A DNA stretch of 64,000 bases, taken from Adiantum capillus-veneris (Eukaryota; Streptophyta; Polypodiopsida; Polypodiales; Pteridaceae). A program made the position numbers and the translations under genes. Each line of letters opens with the position of its first letter. Position 1 is the first letter of the stretch. The DNA is taken from positions 134,983,182-135,047,181 of the forward strand of contig CM043967.1 of assembly GCA_014529385.2 (NCBI GenBank), read 5' to 3'. Below, piece after piece: positions 31,610 through 40,303 of this stretch. Below the pieces are notes generated by a model, which made no database searches, had not been told where the DNA came from, and saw only the letters and a list, made by a program, of their open reading frames with translations.

Positions 31610-34600
31610 GTGAAACATCTAAGAGTTTTAGTGGAGGAGACTCAAAGGAAACTAGAACCAGAACCCATGCATGTCAAAATTCATGACACAGTGTTTCCCA
31701 CGCAAGTTCATCCACCCCACATGAACCATAGACCGTTAGCCATATCTAGTATCATCCAAGAAGGGAGTGAGGACGGGACATCAGAAAGTGAGCATACACC
31801 TTTCTTGTTGGAAAGGATGTTTAACGAAGGAATACCTGATCCCATTGAGGAATATGAGATTCCATCCTCACCAGTTCCTAGTCAAGGACCTACACCCTGC
31901 AAAATGCCAATGAATGTTTCCAAACTAGTGGACTTCATGTCTTCTGAGGTCCGAACCACGATCATAGAAAAGTTGTATGGAGATCCTGAGTTATTCCTTG
32001 CACTTCGAGCATTCCTTAACGGAGAGCTACGAACGGGATTACCACAATTTGCGCAACCAAATAGGCCTGACTCGATTATGATTGATGAGGAAAATCATGT
32101 GCAATCACTTGACTTAGATGGACACGAGTCTGTGATCGAGGTACCCATTAACGAATTAGGGCAGTATTTTGAAGGCGATGAGTCTAATGCGACCCTACCC
32201 ATCACTACCAAGGGATTAACTATAAAGGGAATTCTTGATGGTGGTGCGGGAGTTAGCATCGTTACAAAAGATTGTTGGGAATCCATGGGAAAACCCCGCC
32301 TCAGTGTTACTAACATTGTGGTAAAGATGGCAAATGGTACCATGGCCAAACATATGGGGATGCTCAAGGATCTTAGGATCAAAGTTCTAGGACACAAGGT
32401 ACGACATACGTTCATTGTAATGGATTTCTCTAAACACCTTATGTCATATGAAATGATTTTAGGACGACCATTCATGAGGGAAGCACAAATGGTTCATGAT
32501 TGGTCTAAAAATCATGTCTATTTGCAATTCCAAGACTCTGTCCTTAGAGTGGATTTGGTGACTGGTAAGGTACACCCCTTAGGGAGTAAAACCATTATTG
32601 ATCATCGCTCTGACACCACAGTTCCCTCGGCCCCACTACAATATTGTTACACTTGTAAGAAGGATACAGACATTGGCCAGGATTCTCCTTACATGGATGT
32701 GTTACCGGGTATGACGGAATCAGACAACGTAGACTGGGTACACCTAGCTGCAACCATAGATACCTGGGGAAATAGAGGAACCGCTTGGGTCACACCAGAG
32801 GGGGAAGAGGTACCACAAATTGCACCTCTGAACATGATAAGTGCCATACATGCATCTTCTAAGGGCAAGGCAATTGTAGACCAATCTGACAGTGACACCG
32901 ATAGCTCAATAGAAGACTTTGACCAACACGACTCAGACACGGACTTCCAGAGTGAAACGGATTCTGAATCTCATGAATTAAAGAGTGGAGCAAGTTCAGA
33001 GTCAAAACATTCGGAAGGACCGAGCACATCAACCGATGATAGCTCCTCCGAGAGTGAAGAGGACACCAACGAGGACTCCTTTAGTGAGCCAGATCTAAAT
33101 GCAAATCAAAAGGAGGTCTCAAATAAGAAAAAGAAAAACTTTAAGAGGCGTCGATATCGAGCCAGTGTACGTGCTAGGATAAAAAAGAAGAGATCCTCAG
33201 CAGAATGGCTCAGTTATATAGGAGCATGTGATGCTCATCGTAAATTGGTAGACGATTGGGGTGAATATCTCCAAAATGTTATGTGGTGTAGACCACGACC
33301 CCATGACATAGCCCAATTAGAGATCATAGACAAGCCAAAGTTGAGCCACACTGCAACGAGGCGTCAAAACCAAGAGTTAGCTCGACAACACAAGAAAGCA
33401 GAAATGGAAGCACAGACCAAAGCACAACCAGAATCCACAAACTTGCATCCTGCACCAGAACATTTCAAATCTTACACCACAGGGGAAGCAAAGGTTGTGT
33501 ACACAAAAGCCCAAAGAATACCTATCGATGGGAATAATGGAATCTATGATGGTCCGGCAATAGTTAAAGAAATAGAATTAGCCGACCCCGGTGAAGAATC
33601 AAAACCTGTTTTTATTGCCCAAGACCTCACAGAAGTTGAAGAGGCGGTCCTCAAAGATCTTCTCAAGGAATTCAAGGACATATTTGCTTGGACATACCAT
33701 GATATGAAAGGTGTTCCACCCTCTGTGGTCCAACACACAATCCCTATGATTAGCACTGCGAAGCCCGTACAACAAAGACCCTACCCGATGAATCCTAAGT
33801 ACGCAAGGATCATTCAAGAAGAACTAGAAAAGCTTATCAAATGTGGGTTCATATATCCTATTGAACACTCTGAATGGGTGTCTCCAATAGTTATAATGCC
33901 AAAAAAGAATGGGAAACTCAGGGTGTGCGTGGACCTCAAAAAAGTTAATGCAGCTACTAGAAGAGACCATTACCCCCTACCATATTCCGAACATGTACTC
34001 GAAAGAGTTGCAGGCAAGGAAGCTTATAGCTTTCTAGATGGGTACTCAGGCTACAACCAAATCACGATAGCGCTAGAGGACCAAGCTAAAACTGCCTTCA
34101 TCACAGAATTTGGCGTGTTTGCATTTTGTGTGATGGCTTTTGGCTTAACAAATGCCCCTGCTACATTCCAAAGATTAATAAACACTGCTTTTAAAGAATA
34201 TTTGAGAGAGTTTTGTGAAGCTTTCTTAGAAGACCTTTGTGTTTACTCTTCTTGGAAAGAACATCTATCATGTTTGCGGAAGGTGTTTGAAAAGTGTAGG
34301 TTATATCGTATCTCATTTAACCCGTTCAAATGCCAATTTTGGGTCAAGCATGGAGTTATTTTAGGGCATATAGTATCTAAGAATGGTATCTCAACCGATG
34401 AGAGCAAAATTAAAGTGATTCTAGAGTTACCACCACCAACCAATTACAAGGGAGTTCAAAGGTTCATGGGACACGTGGGTTATTATCGACGGTTTTTTTT
34501 ATTTTTCGCTGAGATAGCACGTCCTTTGTACAAGCTTCTCATTGAATTTAAATGGACTGAAGAGTGTGACCAGGCCTATGAACAATTGAAGAAAACACTA

Positions 34601-37330
34601 GCAAGTGCTCCGATTTTAAGGACACCTAACTGGGATGTCATTTTCCATGTGCATATTGATGCATCAAACTTTGCTATTGGGTGTGTTCTCACTCAACCAG
34701 GAGAACATAAATTGGACTATCCCATTAGCTTTGCAAGCCGTCAATTGAAAGATGCTGAAAGGAACTACACCACTACAGAGCGAGAAGGTTTGGCAATGGT
34801 TTATGCAGTAAAGAAATTTCGCTACTACCTTCTGGCAAACAAGTTTGTATTTTATGTGGATCATCAAGCGTTGCTGTATCTGGTAAACAAGCCATGCTCC
34901 ACAGGAAGAATCACACGATGGTTGTTAATTCTTCTGGAGTTTGATTTCACGATTGTAGTGAGACCCGGTAAAAGGCACGTCATGGCTGATCATTTGTCTC
35001 GCATACCCAATGGTGAAGCCCCTACAGGAGTTGATGATGAATTACCCGATACTTCCCTATTCATAGTTGAGACTATGCCTGAATGGAGTGAGAACATTGT
35101 TAACTTTTTAGTTAATGGTTTTCCACCCAAGGAACTTCGTAAGGATATCGCTCGAAGGCTAGTAAAAGAATGTGAACCCTATTGTTTGATTTCCGGAACT
35201 CTGTATAGACTAGGCAAGGACGATATTCTTAGGCGTTGTGCCCGCGAGGATGAATATTTGTATATCTTGCAAGAAGCACATATGGGCATAGTAGGAGGAC
35301 ATTTTTCAGGAGACCTGACTGCTAGAAAGGTGCTGCAATCAGGCTATTGGTGGCCAACTTTATTTAAGGATGCATCACTTTTTACAAAAGGGTGTGATGA
35401 GTGCCAACATTACAAGACCACACAGTGCAAAGACAGAATGCCCTTACATCCTATTAAAGTAACCCAACCATTTGAAAAATGGGGCTTAGACTTTGTAGGT
35501 CCAATTAGTCCCGCAGCTCGCAACACTCAATCTCGATATATTCTAGTTGCTACGGACTATGTAACAAAGTGGGCTGAAGCTAAGGCTTCACAAAAAGCTG
35601 ACGCGAGGACAACAGCTAAGTTTCTTTTTGAGAACATTATCACAAGATTTGGTTGCCCTTTTGAAATTGTTAGTGATAATGGTACCCATTTTATAAATGA
35701 GGTAATAAGAGAGCTTACCACGACCTTTATGATATCCCACCATAAGTCTACACCTTATAACCCGCAAGCTAATGGACAAGCCGAGAGCACCAACAAGACT
35801 CTAATCTCTATTTTAACCAAGACGATAGAAGCTCATCGCACTGATTGGGATTTGAAGTTGACATCTGCTCTATGGGCTTATCGTACTGCTTATAAAGTGG
35901 CTATTAATTGTATGCCATTCAAAATGGTATACGGCCAAGAAGCGGTTATGCCTTGGGAGTTTGTCATTCCTAGTCTTAGGGTAGCTTCGCAAGAAGGATG
36001 GATTGATAACCCCTTAACCGAGCGTTTGTATATCTTAGAAAAAATAGACGAAGAGAGACAGTTGGCTGTGCAAAATGCTCTTGTGGAAAATGATAGGAGA
36101 AAGAAGTGGTTTGATCGCCATGTGAAGGACAAGGACATCAAAGTTGGTGATAAAGTCCTTATGTATGGAGTACGTAAAGAGAAGAAAAAGTTGAAATATG
36201 CTGGTAAAGGACCATATAGAGTATGTGAAATTACCCCACAAGGTACCCTTCGTGTGGAAACTCTTGATGGAGTTGAAACCATTGGATTCCTCAATGGGAG
36301 TAAATTCAAAAGATATTATGATCCTTTAAGCCAAGAAGAACTACGGGCCATTCATCAAAAGAAGGCCGCCAAAGCACAAACCGAGTTAAAGAAGATACAA
36401 GCTCAAGCTGAGGCTAAGGAGAGACAACAACGTATAAGACAAAAACGAGAGGCTAACCTTGGAATCACAAATGCATTCCACGTGGAAATCGAAGAGGATT
36501 GGTTGGACTCTGACACACCTCTACGATACCCTATTGAGTTAAATAGTGCCTATCGAAAAGTGCTATATAACGCCTTATTGGACACGGGTGCTAAATATAA
36601 TCTGCTATCCTATGGGGTGTGGTGTCAGTTAGGGAAGCCACCTCTATCTAAGAGTATTATCCAAGTCAAGGGTGTCAACAAGAAAAAAACTACGGTTTTT
36701 GGAATCTGGCACACTTCTGTCAGTTATGACAATGGAATTATAGCTCAAGACTTTTTGGTCATGCCTACTGGAACTATGGAGGGTAATATAAACCTAGGAC
36801 GCATGTGGATGATAGCCACCAAATGCACTATTGATTGGGGGACTGGGGGTGTCACAACGCAAAAATCAACTCTTATCCCTACCACTCAAGCCATAGTCCC
36901 TGAGATATTTCCCAAGGAAATAAAACCCAAGACATTGCATGTCCAGGAGGTTGAACCATACATCCCCATAGCCCAACTCTCTAGATCTTCAACTGATGTA
37001 GTTGAAAGAAAGCTTGAGACACACAAGAACCATCCTAATATAACAAAGAAAGCATACAGGTGGGTCCCTAAAGCTTCTTTAGTAACCATGGCTGATGCTA
37101 AAAAACGGAAGCCTCGTAAGAAACGTCCCACTCGCTCCAAGAAATGTAAGAAAACGTGGCGCTGGATTCCTAAACGACTATTAAAAGCCCAAGAATACTA
37201 TGATGGAAATGAGAAAATTTGGGTACCTAACCGTAAAATGTTTCCTTCCCTATTGACAACAAACCCATATGAGTCAAACAGTGCAACGCTAAAGCCAATG
37301 GCAGACCGTGGGAAGGGAAAGATCACATAA
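31610..37330 (+). CDS. pol: Copy B pol polyprotein: protease, RT, RNase H, integrase, second protease-like domain
   Basis: 1906 codons open from 31610 (a GTG; the frame is open upstream to about 31540, so pol is probably made by frameshift from gag). Domains: retropepsin about 190-300 with LDGGA at residues 209-213 (a Gly where most have Thr/Ser) and ILGRPF; acidic linker 410-500; RT about 700-960 with KKNGKLRVCVDL, FGLTNAPATFQ and FLED (34223-34234, first catalytic Asp replaced by Glu); RNase H about 1030-1150 with D, E, D, D in place; integrase about 1195-1560 with zinc module, DDE residues and GKGPYRV; coiled linker; second retropepsin-like domain about 1637-1747 with LDTGA (36578-36592) and LGRMW. 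The stop TAA 37328-37330 replaces GAA of copy A. No chromodomain. Confidence 0.9.
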   Translation: MKHLRVLVEETQRKLEPEPMHVKIHDTVFPTQVHPPHMNHRPLAISSIIQEGSEDGTSESEHTPFLLERMFNEGIPDPIEEYEIPSSPVPSQGPTPCKMPMNVSKLVDFMSSEVRTTIIEKLYGDPELFLALRAFLNGELRTGLPQFAQPNRPDSIMIDEENHVQSLDLDGHESVIEVPINELGQYFEGDESNATLPITTKGLTIKGILDGGAGVSIVTKDCWESMGKPRLSVTNIVVKMANGTMAKHMGMLKDLRIKVLGHKVRHTFIVMDFSKHLMSYEMILGRPFMREAQMVHDWSKNHVYLQFQDSVLRVDLVTGKVHPLGSKTIIDHRSDTTVPSAPLQYCYTCKKDTDIGQDSPYMDVLPGMTESDNVDWVHLAATIDTWGNRGTAWVTPEGEEVPQIAPLNMISAIHASSKGKAIVDQSDSDTDSSIEDFDQHDSDTDFQSETDSESHELKSGASSESKHSEGPSTSTDDSSSESEEDTNEDSFSEPDLNANQKEVSNKKKKNFKRRRYRASVRARIKKKRSSAEWLSYIGACDAHRKLVDDWGEYLQNVMWCRPRPHDIAQLEIIDKPKLSHTATRRQNQELARQHKKAEMEAQTKAQPESTNLHPAPEHFKSYTTGEAKVVYTKAQRIPIDGNNGIYDGPAIVKEIELADPGEESKPVFIAQDLTEVEEAVLKDLLKEFKDIFAWTYHDMKGVPPSVVQHTIPMISTAKPVQQRPYPMNPKYARIIQEELEKLIKCGFIYPIEHSEWVSPIVIMPKKNGKLRVCVDLKKVNAATRRDHYPLPYSEHVLERVAGKEAYSFLDGYSGYNQITIALEDQAKTAFITEFGVFAFCVMAFGLTNAPATFQRLINTAFKEYLREFCEAFLEDLCVYSSWKEHLSCLRKVFEKCRLYRISFNPFKCQFWVKHGVILGHIVSKNGISTDESKIKVILELPPPTNYKGVQRFMGHVGYYRRFFLFFAEIARPLYKLLIEFKWTEECDQAYEQLKKTLASAPILRTPNWDVIFHVHIDASNFAIGCVLTQPGEHKLDYPISFASRQLKDAERNYTTTEREGLAMVYAVKKFRYYLLANKFVFYVDHQALLYLVNKPCSTGRITRWLLILLEFDFTIVVRPGKRHVMADHLSRIPNGEAPTGVDDELPDTSLFIVETMPEWSENIVNFLVNGFPPKELRKDIARRLVKECEPYCLISGTLYRLGKDDILRRCAREDEYLYILQEAHMGIVGGHFSGDLTARKVLQSGYWWPTLFKDASLFTKGCDECQHYKTTQCKDRMPLHPIKVTQPFEKWGLDFVGPISPAARNTQSRYILVATDYVTKWAEAKASQKADARTTAKFLFENIITRFGCPFEIVSDNGTHFINEVIRELTTTFMISHHKSTPYNPQANGQAESTNKTLISILTKTIEAHRTDWDLKLTSALWAYRTAYKVAINCMPFKMVYGQEAVMPWEFVIPSLRVASQEGWIDNPLTERLYILEKIDEERQLAVQNALVENDRRKKWFDRHVKDKDIKVGDKVLMYGVRKEKKKLKYAGKGPYRVCEITPQGTLRVETLDGVETIGFLNGSKFKRYYDPLSQEELRAIHQKKAAKAQTELKKIQAQAEAKERQQRIRQKREANLGITNAFHVEIEEDWLDSDTPLRYPIELNSAYRKVLYNALLDTGAKYNLLSYGVWCQLGKPPLSKSIIQVKGVNKKKTTVFGIWHTSVSYDNGIIAQDFLVMPTGTMEGNINLGRMWMIATKCTIDWGTGGVTTQKSTLIPTTQAIVPEIFPKEIKPKTLHVQEVEPYIPIAQLSRSSTDVVERKLETHKNHPNITKKAYRWVPKASLVTMADAKKRKPRKKRPTRSKKCKKTWRWIPKRLLKAQEYYDGNEKIWVPNRKMFPSLLTTNPYESNSATLKPMADRGKGKIT
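36519..36850 (+). other. Second retropepsin-like domain of copy B pol
   Basis: Features of a retroviral-type aspartic protease monomer: hydrophobic strand before ALLDTGAKYN, then VKGVNKKKT, a second strand pair, FLVMP, and INLGRMWM matching the closing hydrophobic-Gly-Arg motif. It lies after the integrase, not before RT. The pre-RT protease in the same protein has DGG instead of DTG. Copy A conserves the domain. Whether it is active, or binds something else, cannot be told from sequence. Confidence 0.72.
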
Positions 37331-37699
37331 TGCTACACACCTAGTCCAGAGCTAGTTTGGGCTCCAAGGCAAATCCAATTTATTCCACCTAGCTCAGGAA
37401 GGGGGGAGTTCCATGAAGCTTCTAGCTCCTCATGTAATACATCCATAGAGGTAAAAGCTTCTACACAGCCTCCATCTATAGTAATGGACCTCAATGAAGC
37501 TACAAAAGAATCCACACCTCCCAGTGTTCAAGAATCACCTGATAAACCACTTCAAGTTCGATCCTAGGAGAGTACCTTACCACCCTTGCAACTTGACGAG
37601 GCACCTAGGGTAATAGAAAACTACTGGCAAAAATCCTCACCTATTACCAATTGGAACAATTGGTTTCAAAGGGTGACAAGCTCATTTCAAACGGTATGA
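37331..37699 (+). pseudogene. Copy B pol tail beyond the nonsense codon
   Basis: In frame with pol, crossing TAA 37328-37330 (copy A: GAA) and TAG 37565-37567 (copy A: TGG) to TGA 37697-37699. Each stop is absent from the other copy, so the ancestral polyprotein ended at the shared TGA, about 2029 codons after 31610. The tail repeats short W-x-P motifs (RWVPK, RWIPK, IWVPN, VWAPR between about 37050 and 37370). Confidence 0.72.
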
Positions 37700-37706
37700 T
37701 CTACCC

Positions 37707-37720
37707 AAGGAAGGGGGGAG
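37707..37720 (+). promoter_or_regulatory. Internal polypurine tract of copy B
   Basis: AAGGAAGGGGGGAG, eight bases after the ancestral polyprotein stop and followed by TGTTTGTGG. Same as in copy A (3498-3511). Either a central plus-strand primer or a relic of an earlier 3' end. Confidence 0.6.
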
Positions 37721-37799
37721 TGTTTGTGGACATCCATCATTCACTTGCTTCCCTCTTAACCTTTCTCCCTGACCTCTTAATCTCCGATCTTAGGGAATG

Positions 37800-37809
37800 T
37801 ATATATAAA
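37800..37809 (+). promoter_or_regulatory. TATA-like box upstream of the 140-residue frame (copy B)
   Basis: TATATATAAA, identical to copy A 3591-3600, within GGGAATG...GCCTTATACTC, also conserved. Confidence 0.5.
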
Positions 37810-37945
37810 GCCTTATACTCACAAAAACAAGATAAAAAAGTAAAAGAGCAAGAGCCATCACACAAATCATAAAAACAAATTATGCACAAAAACACGACCC
37901 TTGTAATATTTGCACTCTAACCATCATCTATTTGTGTGTACAGAT

Positions 37946-38368
37946 ATGGCTAGTACGCTAGAGTCATCCACTCCTGCCTTGGGTGAGAGGTACCCTCGTT
38001 ACTTTTCACAAATATTTCACATGGTCTTTCCAGTGCTTGCATGTGAATGGGATTTGATAGGTACGCTAGCATGTGAGAGGAATTTTGAGGAGTTAGAATG
38101 GCTGATACGTCTCTTGACCACGTCTGATCCATACTTAGTAGAGAGCGTTTCTCCCATTGAACAAGCCTACCCTTTTGACCAAGATGACTATAGGCGTCTA
38201 GTGACATTTTTAGTAAACATGGGCACCTATGATGAAGAAGAAAATTTACATGACTACACAGATGGCACATATGGTCTCATGGATGATGACTTTGTCTATC
38301 TCGACGACGAGGATAGGGGTTTAGCTTTAGGGTTTCCCCCCAACCTCTACAATATCCTATTCCCTTGA
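37946..38368 (+). CDS. Conserved acidic 140-residue protein of unknown function (copy B)
   Basis: ATG 37946, TGA 38366-38368. Same length and nearly the same protein as 3738-4160. N-terminal half: YPRYFSQIFHMVFPVLACEW, then LEWLIRLLTTSDPYL, amphipathic and helix-prone; C-terminal half acidic, ending in LYNILFP. It survives intact in a copy whose gag and pol carry several stops, and in the truncated copy A, which fits either selection on the frame or chance in a short gene. No homologue recognised. Confidence 0.62.
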   Translation: MASTLESSTPALGERYPRYFSQIFHMVFPVLACEWDLIGTLACERNFEELEWLIRLLTTSDPYLVESVSPIEQAYPFDQDDYRRLVTFLVNMGTYDEEENLHDYTDGTYGLMDDDFVYLDDEDRGLALGFPPNLYNILFP

Positions 38369-38408
38369 CTCTTTAGGGGGAGTGCAAATAATTAGGTTAG
38401 GGTTCCTT

Positions 38409-38570
38409 ATGTTTTTTGTTGTGTTCAATAAGTGTTGGTACCTTTTCCCACTAACGTGCCTTCTGGAGGTATTCCTTTTGTTTCCTAGTGTGTACAGGAG
38501 CGTGTTGCTATTGATAGGATTTGGACCTTCATGGAACCTTTCTCTCATTCACACTTCAAATCAAGCGTGA
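38409..38570 (+). CDS. Possible small hydrophobic frame (copy B)
   Basis: 53 codons, parallel to copy A 4201-4440 for about 47 residues, then shifted. Hydrophobic; may be chance. Confidence 0.2.
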   Translation: MFFVVFNKCWYLFPLTCLLEVFLLFPSVYRSVLLLIGFGPSWNLSLIHTSNQA

Positions 38571-39721
38571 CCATCAACACAAATAGGTGTTTTATGTCCA
38601 TTAGCATTGCCCTTATCTTTTTGCATCCATGTTTGTCTGCTTTGATTGTGATTGGTAGCATAATATTCAGTGCATTTGCTTAGTATCAAACATTTAATTC
38701 AATGTAATGTTTTGTCATAATCACTTGTCTAGGTTTAAAAATCAAGCAGTCCGACTAAGCTAGTTTGACCAAGCTAGGTATTAGAAATCTTCTCTTAATA
38801 CCATGGGGAATGCCTTCCTAATAAGCAATGGTTACTTAGGTTCTTAATCTGATTTAAGCAGCATTGTGTGAAATGTACTAGGGCTTTCTAGTGGGCTTAA
38901 CCCTATTGACCTTTAGCTTAAGTATTATAAAGGGAGTTTACTAATGTGATGAGCCTGGGGAGGGTAACAGTGTTATATGACCCCCCAAAGTTACAAAATT
39001 AAAATGCTGAAAATGAACAAACAAAAAATCAAAGTGCCACAATGTAAAATTTTAAGCTGGAAGAGAAATCCCTGCTTAAATTGGTACTTCACTCACATGT
39101 ATCGCCTATGGTACTAGAGCCCTAGAGGTTCCCAGTGTGGGCGCTTTTCCTTGAAAAGCAAAAAACCCAAGGCATACAAAATAAGCACACACATCAAAAT
39201 TGAATCTTGTGAAAAGACTTTGGGGGGTCAAATAAAAGGTAATCAGTCAGGCGATGATTTCATGAGAAATTCCTTTTATCGTAGCTTAACTACAAGGTCT
39301 TCTAGGTATAGCCTCTAGTCAGCCCTCGAACATCAAATACTTGGCTCTCGCGATTAAACAACTTAATTGACCAGAAAAAATTGAGAAGTTACCCATGGTA
39401 TTAATAGTCGAGCTCTAGTGCCTTTTGACCGTTAAATTAGCGACCCCGGACTTGTTTAATTTTTTACCTTTACATCTGTTTATGCATTTAATTATATTGC
39501 AATTTAATGTTTATTGCTGACAAATTGTCTAAAATTCTGTTACCAATCACTTTGTCTATCTATTGCATATGATTTTTAATTGTATATGAGAATGCAATTA
39601 CTGTGGCAATGTTGTTTGATTCTGCAGTGTATGAAGAAGGCTACGCACATCCGTGTCGACTACTCTTCCATCTCGACGAACGAGCTTCAACTGGATAGCT
39701 TCCGAGGACGGAATCTACATC
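38571..39721 (+). other. Copy B 3' non-coding region
   Basis: 38571-39376 matches copy A 4441-5176. 39377-39721 is unique in the window; TTTGATTCTGCAG near 39617-39629 looks like a splice acceptor, followed by a short frame (MKKATHIRVDYSS...) that runs into the purine tract. Confidence 0.6.
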
Positions 39722-39732
39722 AGGAAGGGGGG
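39722..39732 (+). promoter_or_regulatory. Copy B terminal polypurine tract
   Basis: AGGAAGGGGGG, two bases before the 3' LTR TGTTAACC. Primer for plus-strand DNA synthesis. Confidence 0.88.
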
Positions 39733-39734
39733 CA

Positions 39735-40017
39735 TGTTAACCCTCACGGCACACGGACACCCTATGATCTATAAACGTTGTATTATTTAGAGTCAGGTAC
39801 CGGGCTTGTCGAACCAATAGGAACAGGGTAAGGGTGATCGCCGATGACAGGCGCACTCTAACTGGAATATTCAAGGAGTTAGTTGGCTAAGTATGGGTGC
39901 CCAAGTGTGAATGGGGTGAGCTCATATAAAAGCCACTAAACCTAATTTTTACTCATTCTCTCATTGTGCAATAGAAGCTGCTCTTGGTCCATCTCCACCT
40001 TCTCCTTCACCATCTCC

Positions 40018-40052
<35 letters not shown>

Positions 40053-40303
40053 TGTGAGAGAGAGAGAGAGAGTGTGAGAGTGTGTGTGTGATCGAGCGTT
40101 GCGGCGGCATGACGGCGGCGAGGCGGTTGAGCGCGGCGTAGCGGTGTCTCCCTCTTCTTCGCGGCGCGGGAATCCTTCATTCGCAACTACGCAGGAAGGT
40201 GAGTGACACACCATTCTTCCTTGTGAGCTTGTCTGTTGTATGATTGTGTGCTAGGAGCCTTTGTGGCTCGCACACGACGCGTAGCAAGTCCCTAGCCTTG
40301 ACA
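39735..40303 (+). repeat. Copy B 3' LTR
   Basis: 569 bp, TGTTAACC...CCTTGACA, followed by target duplication GCTAC (40304-40308). TATAAAA at 39925-39931. Longer than the 5' LTR because of a longer GT tract at 40020-40048. Confidence 0.95.

Larger units (their letters stand above)
26824..40303 (+). mobile_element. Ty3/Gypsy element copy B, both LTRs present, 13.5 kb
   Basis: 5' LTR 26824-27380, primer site 27385-27402, gag 28369-31595, pol about 31560-37699, internal purine tract, TATA-like box, 140-residue frame, long 3' non-coding region, terminal purine tract 39722-39732, 3' LTR 39735-40303. Flanked by GCTAC on both sides (26819-26823 and 40304-40308). The two LTRs differ by about eleven substitutions by eye plus the GT-tract length, so insertion is fairly recent. 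It is nonetheless defective: frameshift and four stops in gag, FLED in RT, two stops in the tail. Confidence 0.95.

Noticed and set aside
37333-37515. Minus-strand frame similar in copies A and B
   Set aside because: Antisense of the conserved pol tail; similarity follows from the sense strand.
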